DNA of 64,000 bases from Cryptomeria japonica (lineage: Eukaryota; Streptophyta; Pinopsida; Cupressales; Cupressaceae), in contig NC_081414.1 in NCBI RefSeq assembly GCF_030272615.1, positions 5,837,001 to 5,901,000 of the forward strand. Reading direction: 5' to 3'. The notes beneath the pieces were generated by a model. It was not told where the DNA came from and searched no databases. It saw nothing but the letters and a program-made list of their open reading frames with translations. The position numbers and the translations under genes were made by a program. Position 1 is the first letter of the stretch; each line of letters begins with the position of its first letter. Of this stretch, positions 34,091-45,827 are shown piece by piece.

Positions 34091-34277
34091 CCACTTTGAC
34101 TCGCTACAACCGCTGGTGACTCCAACGAGGTAAGTCTTGCCAAAAAACAAAACTTTCACAAAGAAGACAAAAATGCACCCCAAGATCCAAACATACAACC
34201 TAATGGACTAGAACCAGTCCTTCTGCCAAAATTGAAAAGGGTATTTGCTCACCCTTAGGTGCTCCTGCACCACCGAC

Positions 34278-35554
34278 CCTTAGACCAGGACCTAATAGAC
34301 CAATTCCCTCTCTCAAGTCACCAATCTAGAAAGATTAAGAATGATGATGAGGAATTGGAAGATAGATTTGAAAACATAGGGGATATTTGGATAGAGGTTC
34401 AAGGGCATGAATTGTTCATTTTCAGCTATGTTAGAAGGTTTGCAGTAGAACAAGTGTGCAATATTTGGAAGCTGAATCTAGGGAGACTTTTTGCTCCCAA
34501 TGTCTTTGTGAATATAGAGCTGATAACAACGTTGGTAGACAACTATGACCCACAAACGCAAAACATTTGCGACTATAAAGGGAACTGCCTGTTGCCGATT
34601 AGTAAAGAGTACATTGAGCAAGTTTTTAGTCTGGAATGGGGGCATGAGGATGAAGTTGAGGCCAAAAACTTGGTGGAAAAGTATTTTAATATGGACAGAA
34701 CATAGAAATTATGGATACTCCCACCACACAGACCGAAGACCGAAGGAGATTTGACTTTGTTTGCAGATACTGACAAAGCCCCATTTGATGTTAACTTGTT
34801 TTCTCCCTACTTTAAGTTCACCTATTATTATACTGCACAAGTGTTGGGCATAGAAGCCTCCCCATTAATGGACGTTGCTAGTATGGTGATTTGTGCCGAC
34901 ATCCAATCAAAGGACCCAAGGACCTTTGATTATGCTTCTTACTTATCTCGTGCCATCAACCTAGGTTAAAAAAATTAAAGGGAGACAAGGTTAATGTGAA
35001 TTTCAGATACTACTCTCACCTTATGCATATGTTGCTATATGTTGGTTAAGATATAGGGCTATGGAATCAAGGTCTAGCCATTAGGGAGTATGATAGAGTA
35101 GGAATGCACAAGCCAGTGCAATTATGGTTATCAGCCTATGACCAAAGATACATTAACAACTAGTACATGCACTTTGAAGAACAATTTGTGAAACCATTCT
35201 ACAAACTGCTTGGACATCCATGTGATTTTTCACTTTCCCCTTAGGTGAAGAAATTCCTTCGACCTAAATATTTTGATGAAGAAAGCCACATTACCCATAA
35301 CTAGGGGGATTGGTACTGTTTCTTGGATTACACACTGATTAGGATGTATGGGTTCATGGGAGAACCTTACTTATTGCCCGTGACTATCCCAAATAGAATT
35401 GCTTATTTGGAAACCATTAGGGAATTGTCTATAGCCAGTGCCAAAAATCTTACAGATCATGGGAAGCAGTCAATTGTGCTTGGCTTGTTGTCCTTTTCTG
35501 ATTTTCTTGTTAAGAGTTCAAAAATTTATGGTTTACTGCAAAATAAGTTAGAAT
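34278..35554 (+). pseudogene. Unknown protein X, central part
   Basis: This continues X after element A. The first 143 codons after the insertion are open and contain YDPQTQNICDYKGNCLLPIS, a stretch rich in aromatic and acidic residues. A TAG near 34703 is followed in the same frame by SPYFKFTYYYTAQVLGIEAS and SKDPRTFDYASYLSRAINLG. The frame then changes at the A run near 34968-34974. Further on, LWLSAYDQRYINN, then FYKLLGHPCDFS, lead into 35323-35554 (MYGFMGEPYLLPVTIPNRIA). Most stops are TAG where Gln would fit. No signal peptide or catalytic motif is recognised. It ends at the TSD of the solo LTR. Confidence 0.55.
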
Positions 35555-35559
35555 ATTTA

Positions 35560-36065
35560 TGTTGGTGTAAATATTTATTCATCTTGGATATTATTACACC
35601 TTACTTAAGTTTACTTAGGAAATGCATTTCATAGTAGTTTGGGTATGAGACAATTGGGTATTTGTGCCACATTGAGATAGTGTGTGTAGGAGAATTTCCA
35701 CCTTTTATGGTGTTGATCTTGTTACTACTCTATCATATCCACTTATTGTGGAGTGATAATTCCACCTTTGGTGGGTGATCCACCTCATGTGGAATATTTT
35801 ATTATTTCTCCTACCTACCACACCTATTTCCTACCTACCCTTGTTTCTTATTGAGCCACATGTCATGTTTGTGTGCTCAGATATCCATATAGCCTTGCCT
35901 ATATAAGCAAGATCATATTCATTGTATACAACAACTAATGAACAACAATTGATGATCCAGTTGATCACATTTTGCATCTTGATAGAATACAGTTTATTCC
36001 TATCATATATTTTATCTCTCTTATTTGTGCTTTCCGTTGTCTCTAGCTCTTGGCAAAATCTCACA
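35560..36065 (+). mobile_element. Solo LTR of a copia family related to element D
   Basis: The 506 bp begin TGTTGGTGTAAATATTTATT and end GGCAAAATCTCACA. They match the D LTR in plus orientation along most of its length, including GGGTGATCCACCTC and the TATA region. Flanks are ATTTA (35555-35559) and ATTTT (36066-36070), a one-mismatch duplication. No internal sequence remains, as expected after recombination between two LTRs. Confidence 0.88.
35899..35908 (+). promoter_or_regulatory. TATA box in the D-related solo LTR
   Basis: CTATATAAGC lies in a small palindrome (CTTGCCTATATAAGCAAG) and is shared with both LTRs of D. Confidence 0.5.
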
Positions 36066-36070
36066 ATTTT

Positions 36071-37888
36071 CACCTTTGGAAAGGAGACCCCAGGCCCAAC
36101 TTTGATCCAGAAGGATATATGCGGGGGTTAGAATGTCATAGAGATTGAAATCCATAGACCATGTATCATTACTGATTGATGACTTCATCAAGAATGTGGA
36201 AAGGGATGAATCAATCAAGAAGAGGTCGACGCTTGATAGGGTAGCTAAAGAATATGAATGGAAATTGAGGAGGGGAAAGATCAACAAAGAAATCCTAGAA
36301 ACAATTGATGACCCCATGGCCAAAGAAAACACACTAATGTCTCATGAATTGGAGATTCTAGATAATGCAGTGCCATTGTATGTCTTTAGAGAAAGGATTA
36401 AAGATCCTAGGGAGACTACTCCCATTGCTCGCTTATACCCTAAATCTACTGCTGAATTTGTTAGCATAGAAGAAGTTGTGCCACCCATTGGGTTTGGACT
36501 TGATCACAACATGGATCTAGCAACATGCCAACCCTATGAGATGGAAATTGATGATGTCAGAATCCTCGAGCATGAGTAATTTGTTTCAGATCAAGAGTTT
36601 GTTAACACTCTTGAGTTTGAAACCTTTTTATATCAATACAAAGGTAGGATGATCGAACAACATATGGGAAATATGACAAAGGAAGACACTCTACGAATGT
36701 TGTAGGAGGAAAACAATGTTGAGAAAATAAAAATGACCCCTGAAAGAGGAAGACAACTCCTCAAGGACGCTGGTGTGATAATTTACCCTGGGTGGGAAAT
36801 GAAAGCTGCTATTATGTTTGATAGCTTCAAGAGAAAGAAGCACAATGACAAGCAATTGTTACTAGAGGAGGTTGATAGGATCTTTATAGGTTCAGGGTAT
36901 GATCTAGAGAAGAAGGCCTTGTTGCTATGGGCTCTATATCCAAGAGGCAAGAGACCCCTATTGGCAGACACAGATGGAGCAGTTTGCCACCTCATGATCC
37001 ATCAAGTTGGAAAAATAGACCCTAGGATCATTGCCCAGTTAAACCTTGATGTTGTGAAGATAAACAAAGAACAAGTTGAGTTCATGGTGAGGGAAAATAA
37101 AACTGTCAAAGGCCTTTATGAGAAAGCACAAGAAGAGAAACAATATTGGTAGGATAAGGCATTACAGTTGGAATCGGCCCCAAGGATTGTAGAGGTTGGA
37201 CTTGCTACTTATGAAATTGATAAAGATATACTTGAAACAATCTAGGATGCTTCATATTGGAGGTATAAGAGCGATAAGGGGAATAGATTGCTCAAAGTTG
37301 CACATGATCACACTGTCAAGCTTGCTGATGACATAGTTGATGCTCGTTTTAAGGTTATGCTAAAGTATTTTGAAGAATTATGGAAGATTCACACTGGTAC
37401 CATCAAATCATACACAAAGAATATGAGGTTGCACAAATGGATCTAGGATATCATGACCACTCATGACTCTATGACTCCAGAGGATAAGAATGAAGCAGAT
37501 ACCTTGTTGAAGGCACATAATGAATTCAGGGACAAGTTGAAAAATGTCATCCTTGGAGAATGAACAATTGATCCAATTGCCAACCATTCTTTGTGATGGA
37601 TAACTCATGTCATTGGGAGACTGACAACTTCAATTGGCAGGTTTCATGAGCATGACCAGAGGACTAGTTGATGAGGATGGGGATCTAGCTCCATATGTGA
37701 TCCAGATGATAGAGAGATCTTATACCATGGAGAGCGCAATGAAGAAATGGACCTCAGACTTCCAGTGTTACCAAGATGATGATTATATCAATCATATTGG
37801 CATGCTTAATTTGTTTATGTCTAAGTTTAATAAACTAAAGCTGTTTAGTTCAAAAGGGGTGCACCCCTTCATTTCAAAAGACTCGTGA
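36071..37888 (+). pseudogene. Unknown protein X, C-terminal part
   Basis: This follows X after the solo LTR. Directly after the duplication a frame reads HLWKGDPRPNFDPEGYMRG. It then shifts to a 144-codon stretch (36145-36579) with a charged segment and the motif IARLYPKSTAEFVSIEEVVP. Next are 139 codons at 36733-37152 (GRQLLKDAGVIIYPGWEMKA, then LLLWALYPRGKRPLLADTDG), which include a Lys/Glu-rich helical segment that could be a coiled coil. A last stretch runs 37634-37888. Stops such as those at 36703, 37150 and 37243 are TAG. Together with 3648-3759 and 34278-35554 the original protein was of the order of 1,000-1,100 residues. Confidence 0.55.
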
Positions 37889-38560
37889 TTCTCATATATA
37901 TGAGAAGGTTTTGTAATACTAGTCATCATCAGATACTTTAAGATCTCTGCAAAAATTTATCAAGACTTTGTTAATGCAATACAATAGACTTTGCTTTCTT
38001 TTGTGCAAGCTGTAGAAAATATTGTCGTGGGTATCAATTCCTTGTGATATTATCTACAATAGATAAGGTTGCTTAAATTTCTTGGTGTGGAATGCTAGTG
38101 AATGTAATGCCCCTTCTTTTGAATTCTTAAGAATAAGGAATTGTTTAATCACCTGTGACTTCTTTTTTAAAGTAATTAACTCAAAACCTTCATGAGAACT
38201 GATATATACAATAGTAGTTACTACTTACACTAAGAATGATGGTTATAATCTGCTATATTGATATATTTATCCCTTTAATTGGTATAGTTGATATCTGAAG
38301 TGATATATGATCTGCAACTATTATTGGGTTATGTTGAAAGTGATACTCAGAACTCATAATGTATGGTCTCTATCAAACTAATAACACATAATATGTTTGC
38401 TATGTCTGAAATAACATATAATATGTAGGGACATTACAATGAATGTTATCTTTAATTTGATTAAATATTCAATTTGATCATTAGAAGTATGTTGGCACAA
38501 ACGAAAAAACAAGTACTAAAAGACAAAAGAAAAGTAAAGGTTTCATAGCACTGACTTCAA
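37889..38560. other. AT-rich stretch without recognised feature
   Basis: This is 3' flank of X. No frame, LTR boundary or terminal inverted repeat could be supported. The left end of the CACTA-type element must lie in or after this stretch. Confidence 0.5.
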
Positions 38561-38842
38561 GTTGAGCACAACTACTACTATGAATATCATTCATATATTG
38601 CTTGAATTCATCATCATCACTATCAATATCTACAACTCTATTGGCATCAAGGCGTTTTTATTTTTTTGTTTCTTTGATAAAATTTCTCTGCATGTAGTTT
38701 AAAAAATTATCCACTTGAGGAGTAATTCATTTAAAAAATAGTCAACAAAAGGAAAAATTTCATAGATTCGCTGTTCTATATATGATCAAAATATATTTGC
38801 ATACATATTCAAAATACAATATAAAGATGATATAGGTGAGAA

Positions 38843-40195
38843 TCAAAATATTGAGGGATAGACTCTTACGTGATCTGAATCTATGGAATCATGTTCATTC
38901 CATGCATAAATTATAGGCTTAATAGAGGCAACCAACTGTGAAACTTTCTCAGTGAGACTATGTAAGCAACTCATTATATCTTCTAACCCTTTATTTGAGT
39001 TGGCATGATTTTGTGAGGCTCTTAGTGGGCGTTTAATAGATGGATGTGAAATCTCCGTGGATGAACTAGATTTGCACTTCATACTACCTGCTTCTCTATT
39101 ACTGTTTTCCACCTAAAATACAATGTCAATTTTAACATATAGTCAGTCCAAATTTTTTTTAATTAAATAACACAATGTACATTGAACCAAAAAGTCATAC
39201 ACTTACTCCTAATTTTTCCATTTTGGTTTGCAACCCACCTCGGCCAAATGACATATATTCAATGCTCACATTATCTCTTTCTCTCTTGCCTTTGTGATTC
39301 ATTGTCAAATATTCTTTAGAAAACATGCTTTCTTTCAATGCCTCCCACTATTTTGGAGATAGATTGGAGTAGTCAGACCTCTCTTTTCCCTCCATGATTG
39401 CTTTTCTACAATTGTATCTAAAATTGTTCATCAAAAGTCTCATCTTGTTTTTATAATATTTTCTTGAGATTTGTCCACCAATAGTATCAAAGGCATTTTC
39501 CACACTTTGTGGATATTGGTCTGCAAAATTTGATTTACATATATCCAAATGGGCCTTACATCTTATGCCCAACTCAATGGCCCACCTTGCAACATTTTAC
39601 CCAATGGGTTCACCATCTCTTGACACCTCAACCAAGAACACCTTCTTCTCTTCTCATTTTCTTTTTTCGCATTCTTCTCTATAGATCTATATAAATCTTG
39701 ACTCAATCTCTTTCTTTTAATAAAAATGATGAAATCTATCGTTAAACCACTACCAGTATTTATAGCTGATCTAGTACTTCCATCAAAAGTTGTAGATGCA
39801 ACAACTTCACTCTGAGCCACTAGAACTTCATGCTCCTCTATCACATTATGTGTGGCATGAGTAGATAGATCAGTAGTGGTCTCTGTAGATTTCCTTCAAA
39901 AACATCCTTTAAACATGAATAAATCATCTGCAATTCATTGTTCCTTTTCTCTCTTGTTTTTCAATAATTTCTCTTAGACTTTGTGTTAAGAGATCACTAT
40001 GTGGTATATTAGGTTGCACATCACCATGTGGTATTTTAGGCTGCAAATCACCATGTGATTTGTGAGATTGCACATCACCACAACTATAGTTTTCACCAAG
40101 TACATTTGTTGAGTCACAAAAATGTTGGCTTCTACGAGTTGGCTGCATTGTATCTTTGCTTTTTCTCTGCACTGTTTTTCTTGGCTAAAGAACAA
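38843..40195 (-). pseudogene. CACTA second gene (Ptta/En/Spm transposase-like protein)
   Basis: Read on the minus strand, an N-terminal part has imperfect repeats of the type CGDVQSHKSHGDLQPKIPHG (39990-40120). A nuclear-localisation-like basic stretch follows (RKRLSQDLYRSIEKNAKKEN near 39655-39730). The domain segment KYYKNKMRLLMNNFRYNCRK and the following SNLSPKYWEALKES match the Ptta/En/Spm style (39340-39470). A C-terminal helical segment (LEDIMSCLHSLTEKVSQLVA) could mediate oligomerisation. In related elements this protein binds subterminal repeats; here that is inference. Stops and possible introns break the frame. Confidence 0.6.
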
Positions 40196-41099
40196 AAAAA
40201 TATATCATATCATGTCTTATGTACAAAAAAATATCACCTATAAAATTTCATTAAACAGTATTAAACAGATAATACACTACTTAGTGGATTTACAACTTGC
40301 ATGTTTGTCAAACCTAGAAGCGATAAAAAATCATTATTTTTGGCCACATGTTCTTCACGAGAGTGCTCATAATTCGTGATTGGAACTTCAGAAATATGAT
40401 CACTATCATCTAATTTGTGCCTTAAATTATTTTTCCTCATTTCTTGATGTCCAAATAAACAATAATGTATAATTAGCTCATCAAATCGAACATTTCACAA
40501 AGCATATCTCAGTGAATCATAGTTTAATACATAGAACAGTGAATCATCTAGAGCAGGTATAAGGTAGTAAAAAACCATACCATGATAGTCATAGAGCTAA
40601 AAGATTGTCATTATATAGCAGTCCCAATAGATGTAGAGCAGTCCATGATACAAAGATAGAGTAAAGTATAGTCTAAGATAATGGCTATCTACAAAGACAT
40701 TTCATCAAATGCTTGTCTTGTAGTCATTACTGTTATAAGGCACAACTAACAGTCATAGTGTAGCATGGTTACAAAGATTAAAGCAAACATATTCATATAG
40801 CAACTTTTTTCAACATTAAAGCTTTCAAACAAGTATTAGTTAGAAGGTCTGTGCCCTTACAACATAAAAGTCTTAAATAAAAAGTCATAAAATGCAGCTC
40901 ATCAATAATCATCTGCATTGCCAGCGAGATCATAATCTTGATCACTAGTGTCTGCATTTGCTTGATTTTAGTCCTCCTCCTCATTTGAGAAATGTAATTC
41001 TTTCTCTCTCCCAATTTCTTCATATGTAATCAAAATTTCTTCTTCAAACAATCCCTCATTGTCTTCATCCACTTCTTCGAATGTTTCCTGTAAATTAGC

Positions 41100-44000
41100 A
41101 TATTGCCCATTAGGCATTACATCAACAACTTCCATGATTTTTTGTTTCAAACTAGACTCTATTTGAATGATATAAAACCATCTCGGGATTCTTACATCAT
41201 CAATTAGAAATGATTGGTTAATTTGAAGAGGGGAAACATATGACTCATCTGTCTCTGATAAAAAATGTCATGTATTTGCACGCACAAATCCATATTCATC
41301 AAATTGTACCACAGATGGTTGGATCCACTTACATTTTAATAATATAGGACTATTTTCACCAAAATCCTCTTGAATAATATCTTGGATGAATCCAACATAA
41401 AATTTCTTCTCATTTCCATGAAGAAATTCAGCACTAACAACACAATCACAATTAGTCTTTCCGTTGTCTTTTTCTTCCACTCTTAAGTGACTACCATAGG
41501 CCCACATTCCACTAAAACTCATAGCCCATAAATGTGGAGATTGCGAAAGTTCACTTTCCTCTATTGTTATATCGTGACCTCCTTCTTTTGCATCATTGAT
41601 TTCATTAGCAATCCATTCTTCAAATTTTGGAAAAGAATCTCCTCCAATCAAATCATGACGACTGTGCTTTTGAGATTGATGTTGTATCCAAGTTTGATTC
41701 TCTTCTTCATATTTTCTACATAAAATAATGACGTACAAATAGTAAGATTAATAAAATAAATGTTTAAATGCAATTGAGTAAATAAATTATTGTGTAATTT
41801 CTTTTTTACCTATGCCACTTATCGAACAAAGACGTGTTTTGAAGAATAAAGGCATGTATTGCACTTCTTTCTTGATATGATAGCTTGAAGCGACATCCAT
41901 TTCCTTCTAATACTTCACCTGCAACTCTATCATCTTCATCATAATCCTATACACATCGATTGACATTTTTAAAATCCTTCATATATTATGTGCAAAATCC
42001 CATGGCCTCTTGCATTGAATATCCCTCAGACATGCTACCTTTTGGTTTTGCCCTAGTACGGACAATTTTTTTTAAAACCTTCATACATCATTCTATAGGA
42101 TACATCCATCTCATTCTTATTGGGCCACAATGCTATAGTTCATATTCTAGATGTATCAAAAGATGCATCGAAATGTTAAAGATTGCTGCTAAAAATTCTC
42201 GTTCTAATAGACAAAGGACTTCAACAACCTCCTCCCTCAAACTATCAAAGTTAGAAGGATCTAATACATGTAAGATCATTTTCTTTAATATTAGGCCCAA
42301 CCTTATAATTTCCAATCTTGACCCCTTTGCCAAACTTGATATATTTACCATAATAGGTAAGATATTCTTGATTATGACATGATAGTCATGGGTCTTGAGG
42401 CCTCTTAAGCTATTAATGTCAGTTTGGCTTCTGATGCTACTACTTACATATCCAGTGGGAAAGCAAGTCTGAGGCATCAATTGTAAGAATTGTGCATGTT
42501 GTTCCTTTGTCCAAACGTAAGGAGCACCTGATTTTTTATATTTTTCATTATCATATTTTCAACCCAAATATTTCGATGAATATTTATTTTTCGGAAGTCT
42601 TCACGTGATGAAATAGTATCTAAGGCATCAAAAAGAGTTTCTATAATAGCGTAGGCTATATTTTTATCGGCATGCATAAAGTCAATAGTATGCCTAATGG
42701 CTATATCCTTAAAGTATGGCAACTTATACAATATACACAATTGTTTTACACTGCTTTCATTACATGGATCATTTCTACTACTCACAATCCCATCATTTTC
42801 AATAAATGACATTCTTTTATGTCCATACTCAATAATGTAATCATTTGTTATTAGCAATGGCACTTCACGATTCTCTTCTTGACCGTTGAAACATGGTTTT
42901 TGGTGACAATATGGATAATCCATTTTAAGGTAAGCATGATGTCCACAATAAATACACTTACGCAAACTTCTTGAGTGCCTCACAAATCCTTAAAGTTGCA
43001 AGCATGACATCCATGATATCCATGAGCAAAGAGACTAGATAATGTGCCATATGCAGGAAGATCATGAATCGTAAACAATAAGGAAGCTCTTAAAGTGAAT
43101 TTGATTGAAAGACCATCCCTTAAAGATTGAATTGCTTCAATTATTTTCCATAATTCCATTAGCTCATCATAAAATGGCTCTAGATAAGCATTTATTGTTT
43201 TTGAAGTCACACTTTTCTTTCCTAGTATAATCAATGATAACATTAAGAAAAATGGTTTAGTTGCTAACCAAGGAGGCAAGTTATAATTTATTAGAAACAC
43301 TGGCCAAGTTGACCATTTAGTACTTTGATCTGAGAATGGGTTCACCCATCTAGAGCCAAACCAAACCTTATATTATGAGGATATTGAGAAAAATCAGGCC
43401 ATCTATTATCAAATTCCATCCATGTCCTTGAATTAGTCACATGTCATTGTTTTCCATCAATGCTCTTATTTTGGGCATGCCACTACATAAGTTCAACAAT
43501 GTCTTTGCACCTATACATTTGGAGTAATTGTGGGATTATTGGAAAGTGGTGAAAAACTTTTCTAGGAACCACAACTGATTTCAACCTTTGTCTATACCTC
43601 ACTTCATGACATTTCAGACATTCACTGTCACTTGCAAGATTTTTGCGAAATAATACACAACCATTCACACATGTGTGGTTGTTTTCATACCCCAAGCCGA
43701 GCTTACTGAATTGCTTTTTTCATTGACTTCATTTTGTTGGCAATGTGGAGTCAGCTGGTAACAATGAACTTAATAATGCCAATAACTGATCTACACTCTC
43801 ATTTGTCCAACCATGCACCACTTGCAAGTTAAGAATTTGAAGGATTGTTGTCAAATGACTTAACTTACAATTACCATAAACAGGCTTTAAAGTATCCTCC
43901 ATTTACTTGGCCCAATCATCTCTTAGACCCTCATTCAACATTCTACCAACTTCAAATCCTTCATCAAACATTATGGCCTCTTCATCTATGTTTTGTGCCA

Positions 44001-44354
44001 CTTCATCTATGTTTGGTGCCACTTCATCTATGTTTTCTGCCTCTTCATCACTCACAGTTTGCAATTCTATCATATCTTCATAATAATTATAATGCCAGGG
44101 GCTTATACCACTATGCCCACAACTTATCATATGTCGATAAATCACATTTTTTTTTTTACCTTTCCACCAAGACAATCATTACATGGACATGGATATTTGT
44201 CCAAGCTCCTCTCATTAGCTACTCTTTCATCATGTGCATGATATTTCTCTGTAGTCAACCTTTGACACTGATCCATCTGTAATATTCTGCAATCTAGTAT
44301 TGTTTTGAGATCTATCTTACATTTTGAGACCGTAATAGAAAGAAGAGGATACAA
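41100..44354 (-). pseudogene. CACTA transposase (TNP2 / Transposase_21 type)
   Basis: Domains in order on the minus strand. The first is an N-terminal transposase-associated region with YPCPCNDCLGG (44160-44200) and a SPWHYNYYED segment. The TNP2 core follows, with NLPPWLATKPFFLMLSLIIL (43240-43290), AYLEPFYDELMELWK and RASLLFTIHDLPAYGTLSS, then CIYCGHHAYLKMD and the segment around 42480-42900. The DUF4218-like region comes next (LKTHDYHVIIKNILPIMVNI, 42330-42400; LLIHLEYEL), and finally the DUF4216-like region (ILLKCKWIQPSVVQFDEYGF, 41285-41345). These would cut and move the element. Frame changes occur between 43483 and 43345, near 42980, near 42480 and between 42133 and 41738. Confidence 0.85.
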
Positions 44355-44440
44355 TGAGTCATTGTTTTGGGATCTATCTTACATTTGTTTGAATTTTACC
44401 TACTAAGAGTGGAATATGTGTGTGTTTCCTATCAGCTTAC

Positions 44441-44690
44441 TTTCAACAATGAGGGTTTCAAATTACCTCTAAATTTGCTGCATAGGGCCTCACTGACTTC
44501 AAATTCATTGCAGCAAACTCCGATTTCCTTGCCCGCCTTTTCAAATGTCTCCAGGTCCTATCCAAACAAGATTTATCGCCCATGCAAGTGCTTCAATACC
44601 TGTCCATGAGAATAACAAACGTAAAAAATAATCCAAAGATGACACATCAAGGCACATTCAAGTAACTAGTGATATTCAATGATGACACAT
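44441..44690. repeat. Duplicated segment, copy 1
   Basis: About 250 bp recur as 45683-45827 plus 47429-47546, where the solo LTR of 45828-47428 splits the second copy. Shared landmarks are AGGGCCTCACTGACTTC, CCAGGTCCTATCCAAACAAG, TTCAATACCTG and GTAACTAGTGATATTC. On the minus strand both copies keep an open frame of about 40 codons with EVSEALC and KFRGNLKPSLLK, preceded by a possible splice acceptor (GGATAG before GACCTGGA at 44557). Confidence 0.75.
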
Positions 44691-45682
44691 TAATGATTTA
44701 TACTCTAATGCAAAGAAATTCAAATACTACATAATCATGAAAGTTTTGTTTAATACATAAATTTATACAAGATTGAAATCTCATTTTATATATCTTACTA
44801 TTGACGTAACCATTTCACTTTATTTGGTGCAAGTGCTAGTTATTTTGTGGATGACTAACGGAAAGAAGACGAAAGCTATGCACTTTACAGGGCGCTAGTC
44901 TTTTCAAGTAAAAGTTAAACTCAGTTAGATTAACTACTGTGACAAGAAAATAGTGGAGTAGTATTGGAAGTTGGAATAGTTGATAGATCCATTCCAACAA
45001 TGGATTCAAAAATTGTGTAATAGGAGTTATACGTGAGATTCTAGGAATTAGTGACTCTTTAGCCCAAGAGGAGGAAGGCACAGATCAATCATTAAGTTAC
45101 ATTTAATCAATTCAAATATTTATATTTTTAGATTTAGTTTGAAGATATAAGAAGGAAACAAAAATATGAAGTAGGGATAAATAGAAGAAGCTAAAGAATT
45201 TTATCTTAGAAAAGAGATATAATTTTGAGATAAACAATCAAAATTAGAATATAGTAGAGAGGCATAATATGCTATAAAAAACATCATCTTGAAGAATCAG
45301 CTGGTGAAGGGGTATACCCACCTAGGTCCTAGAGAACCTGAAGTGCAGGGAGTTAATAATCCTAAAGGAACACTCTGCATGTTGGTCAAATCAGTTGGAG
45401 GGTTTGAAGATAGGATTTGGTATAACCTTATAACTTTCCAATCTGTTGATTTGAGAACAAACGGGATCCATGAAAATTTAAAAGAAATTATCGAAATGGA
45501 TGAATATAATAATATATCCTCTTAATCCTAGAAAAATTCACTTGAATCATTGAAAAAGCAACTGATTTTCACATTTTCCAAGAAAGAGCCCAAAACAGAT
45601 AAGATTGAGATTTGAGTGCCTAATAAAAAAATTGCATAAAAAAACTTGAGATCTAAATAGGAGACATTAAGAGGTTTTTGAA
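44691..45682. other. AT-rich stretch without recognised gene
   Basis: A 78-codon open frame at 45289-45525 (+; starts MKNQLVKGYTHLGPREPEVQ) has no family I recognise and no supporting context. Otherwise nothing is supported between the two duplicated segments. Confidence 0.4.
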
Positions 45683-45827
45683 TTTCAGCAATGAGGGTTT
45701 CAAGTTACCTCTGAATTTGTTGCAAAGGGCCTCACTGACTTCGAATACGTTGCAAAAAACTTTGAATTCCTTGCTCACCTTTTCAAAAGTTTCCAGGTCC
45801 TATCCAAACAAGCTTTATCACCCATGC
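45683..45827. repeat. Duplicated segment, copy 2, left part
   Basis: It matches 44441-44587. It ends at the 5 bp duplication CATGC (45823-45827) flanking the solo LTR, and the rest of the copy is at 47429-47546. Confidence 0.8.

Larger units (their letters stand above)
3760..34272 (-). mobile_element. Element A: Ty3/gypsy chromovirus carrying nested insertions B and C
   Basis: Minus-strand LTR retrotransposon. The 5' LTR is 32567-34272. The 3' LTR is split into 3760-3890 and 18653-20241. The flanking 5 bp duplication CCGAC is perfect (3755-3759 and 34273-34277). Without the nested elements A would be about 8 kb. The order read on the minus strand is LTR, PBS, gag, zinc knuckle, protease, RT, RNase H, integrase, chromodomain, LTR, which is Ty3/gypsy order; the chromodomain makes it a chromovirus. 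The left LTR begins AGATAGGG where the right LTR begins TGATAGGG, a single change at the terminal base. Every domain carries stops or shifts, so A is dead. Confidence 0.92.
32567..34272 (-). repeat. 5' LTR of element A
   Basis: The 1706 bp are uninterrupted, beginning TGGTGCAGGAGCACC and ending GATCCTCCCTATCA on the minus strand. It serves as the reference for the split 3' LTR. Confidence 0.95.
38560..44400 (-). mobile_element. CACTA (En/Spm-type) DNA transposon, decayed
   Basis: A minus-strand two-gene layout typical of plant CACTA transposons: a TNP2-type transposase (41100-44354) followed by a second gene (38843-40195). I could not find terminal CACTA inverted repeats, so the limits given are approximate. 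The stretch 40196-40967 between the genes is AT-rich and without supported frame. Both genes carry shifts and stops, so the copy is non-autonomous today. Confidence 0.75.

Noticed and set aside
34278-37888. X as another PMD protein
   Set aside because: The TLEDVYRIL-type PMD signature seen at 58375-58435 is absent, and no other block aligned by eye. X is left as unknown.
44836-45081. 81-codon minus-strand frame
   Set aside because: No domain, no repeat copy with a conserved frame, and unremarkable composition.
45289-45525. 78-codon frame as a small host gene
   Set aside because: No recognisable domain, conserved neighbour or second copy was visible. It is only mentioned in the stretch description.
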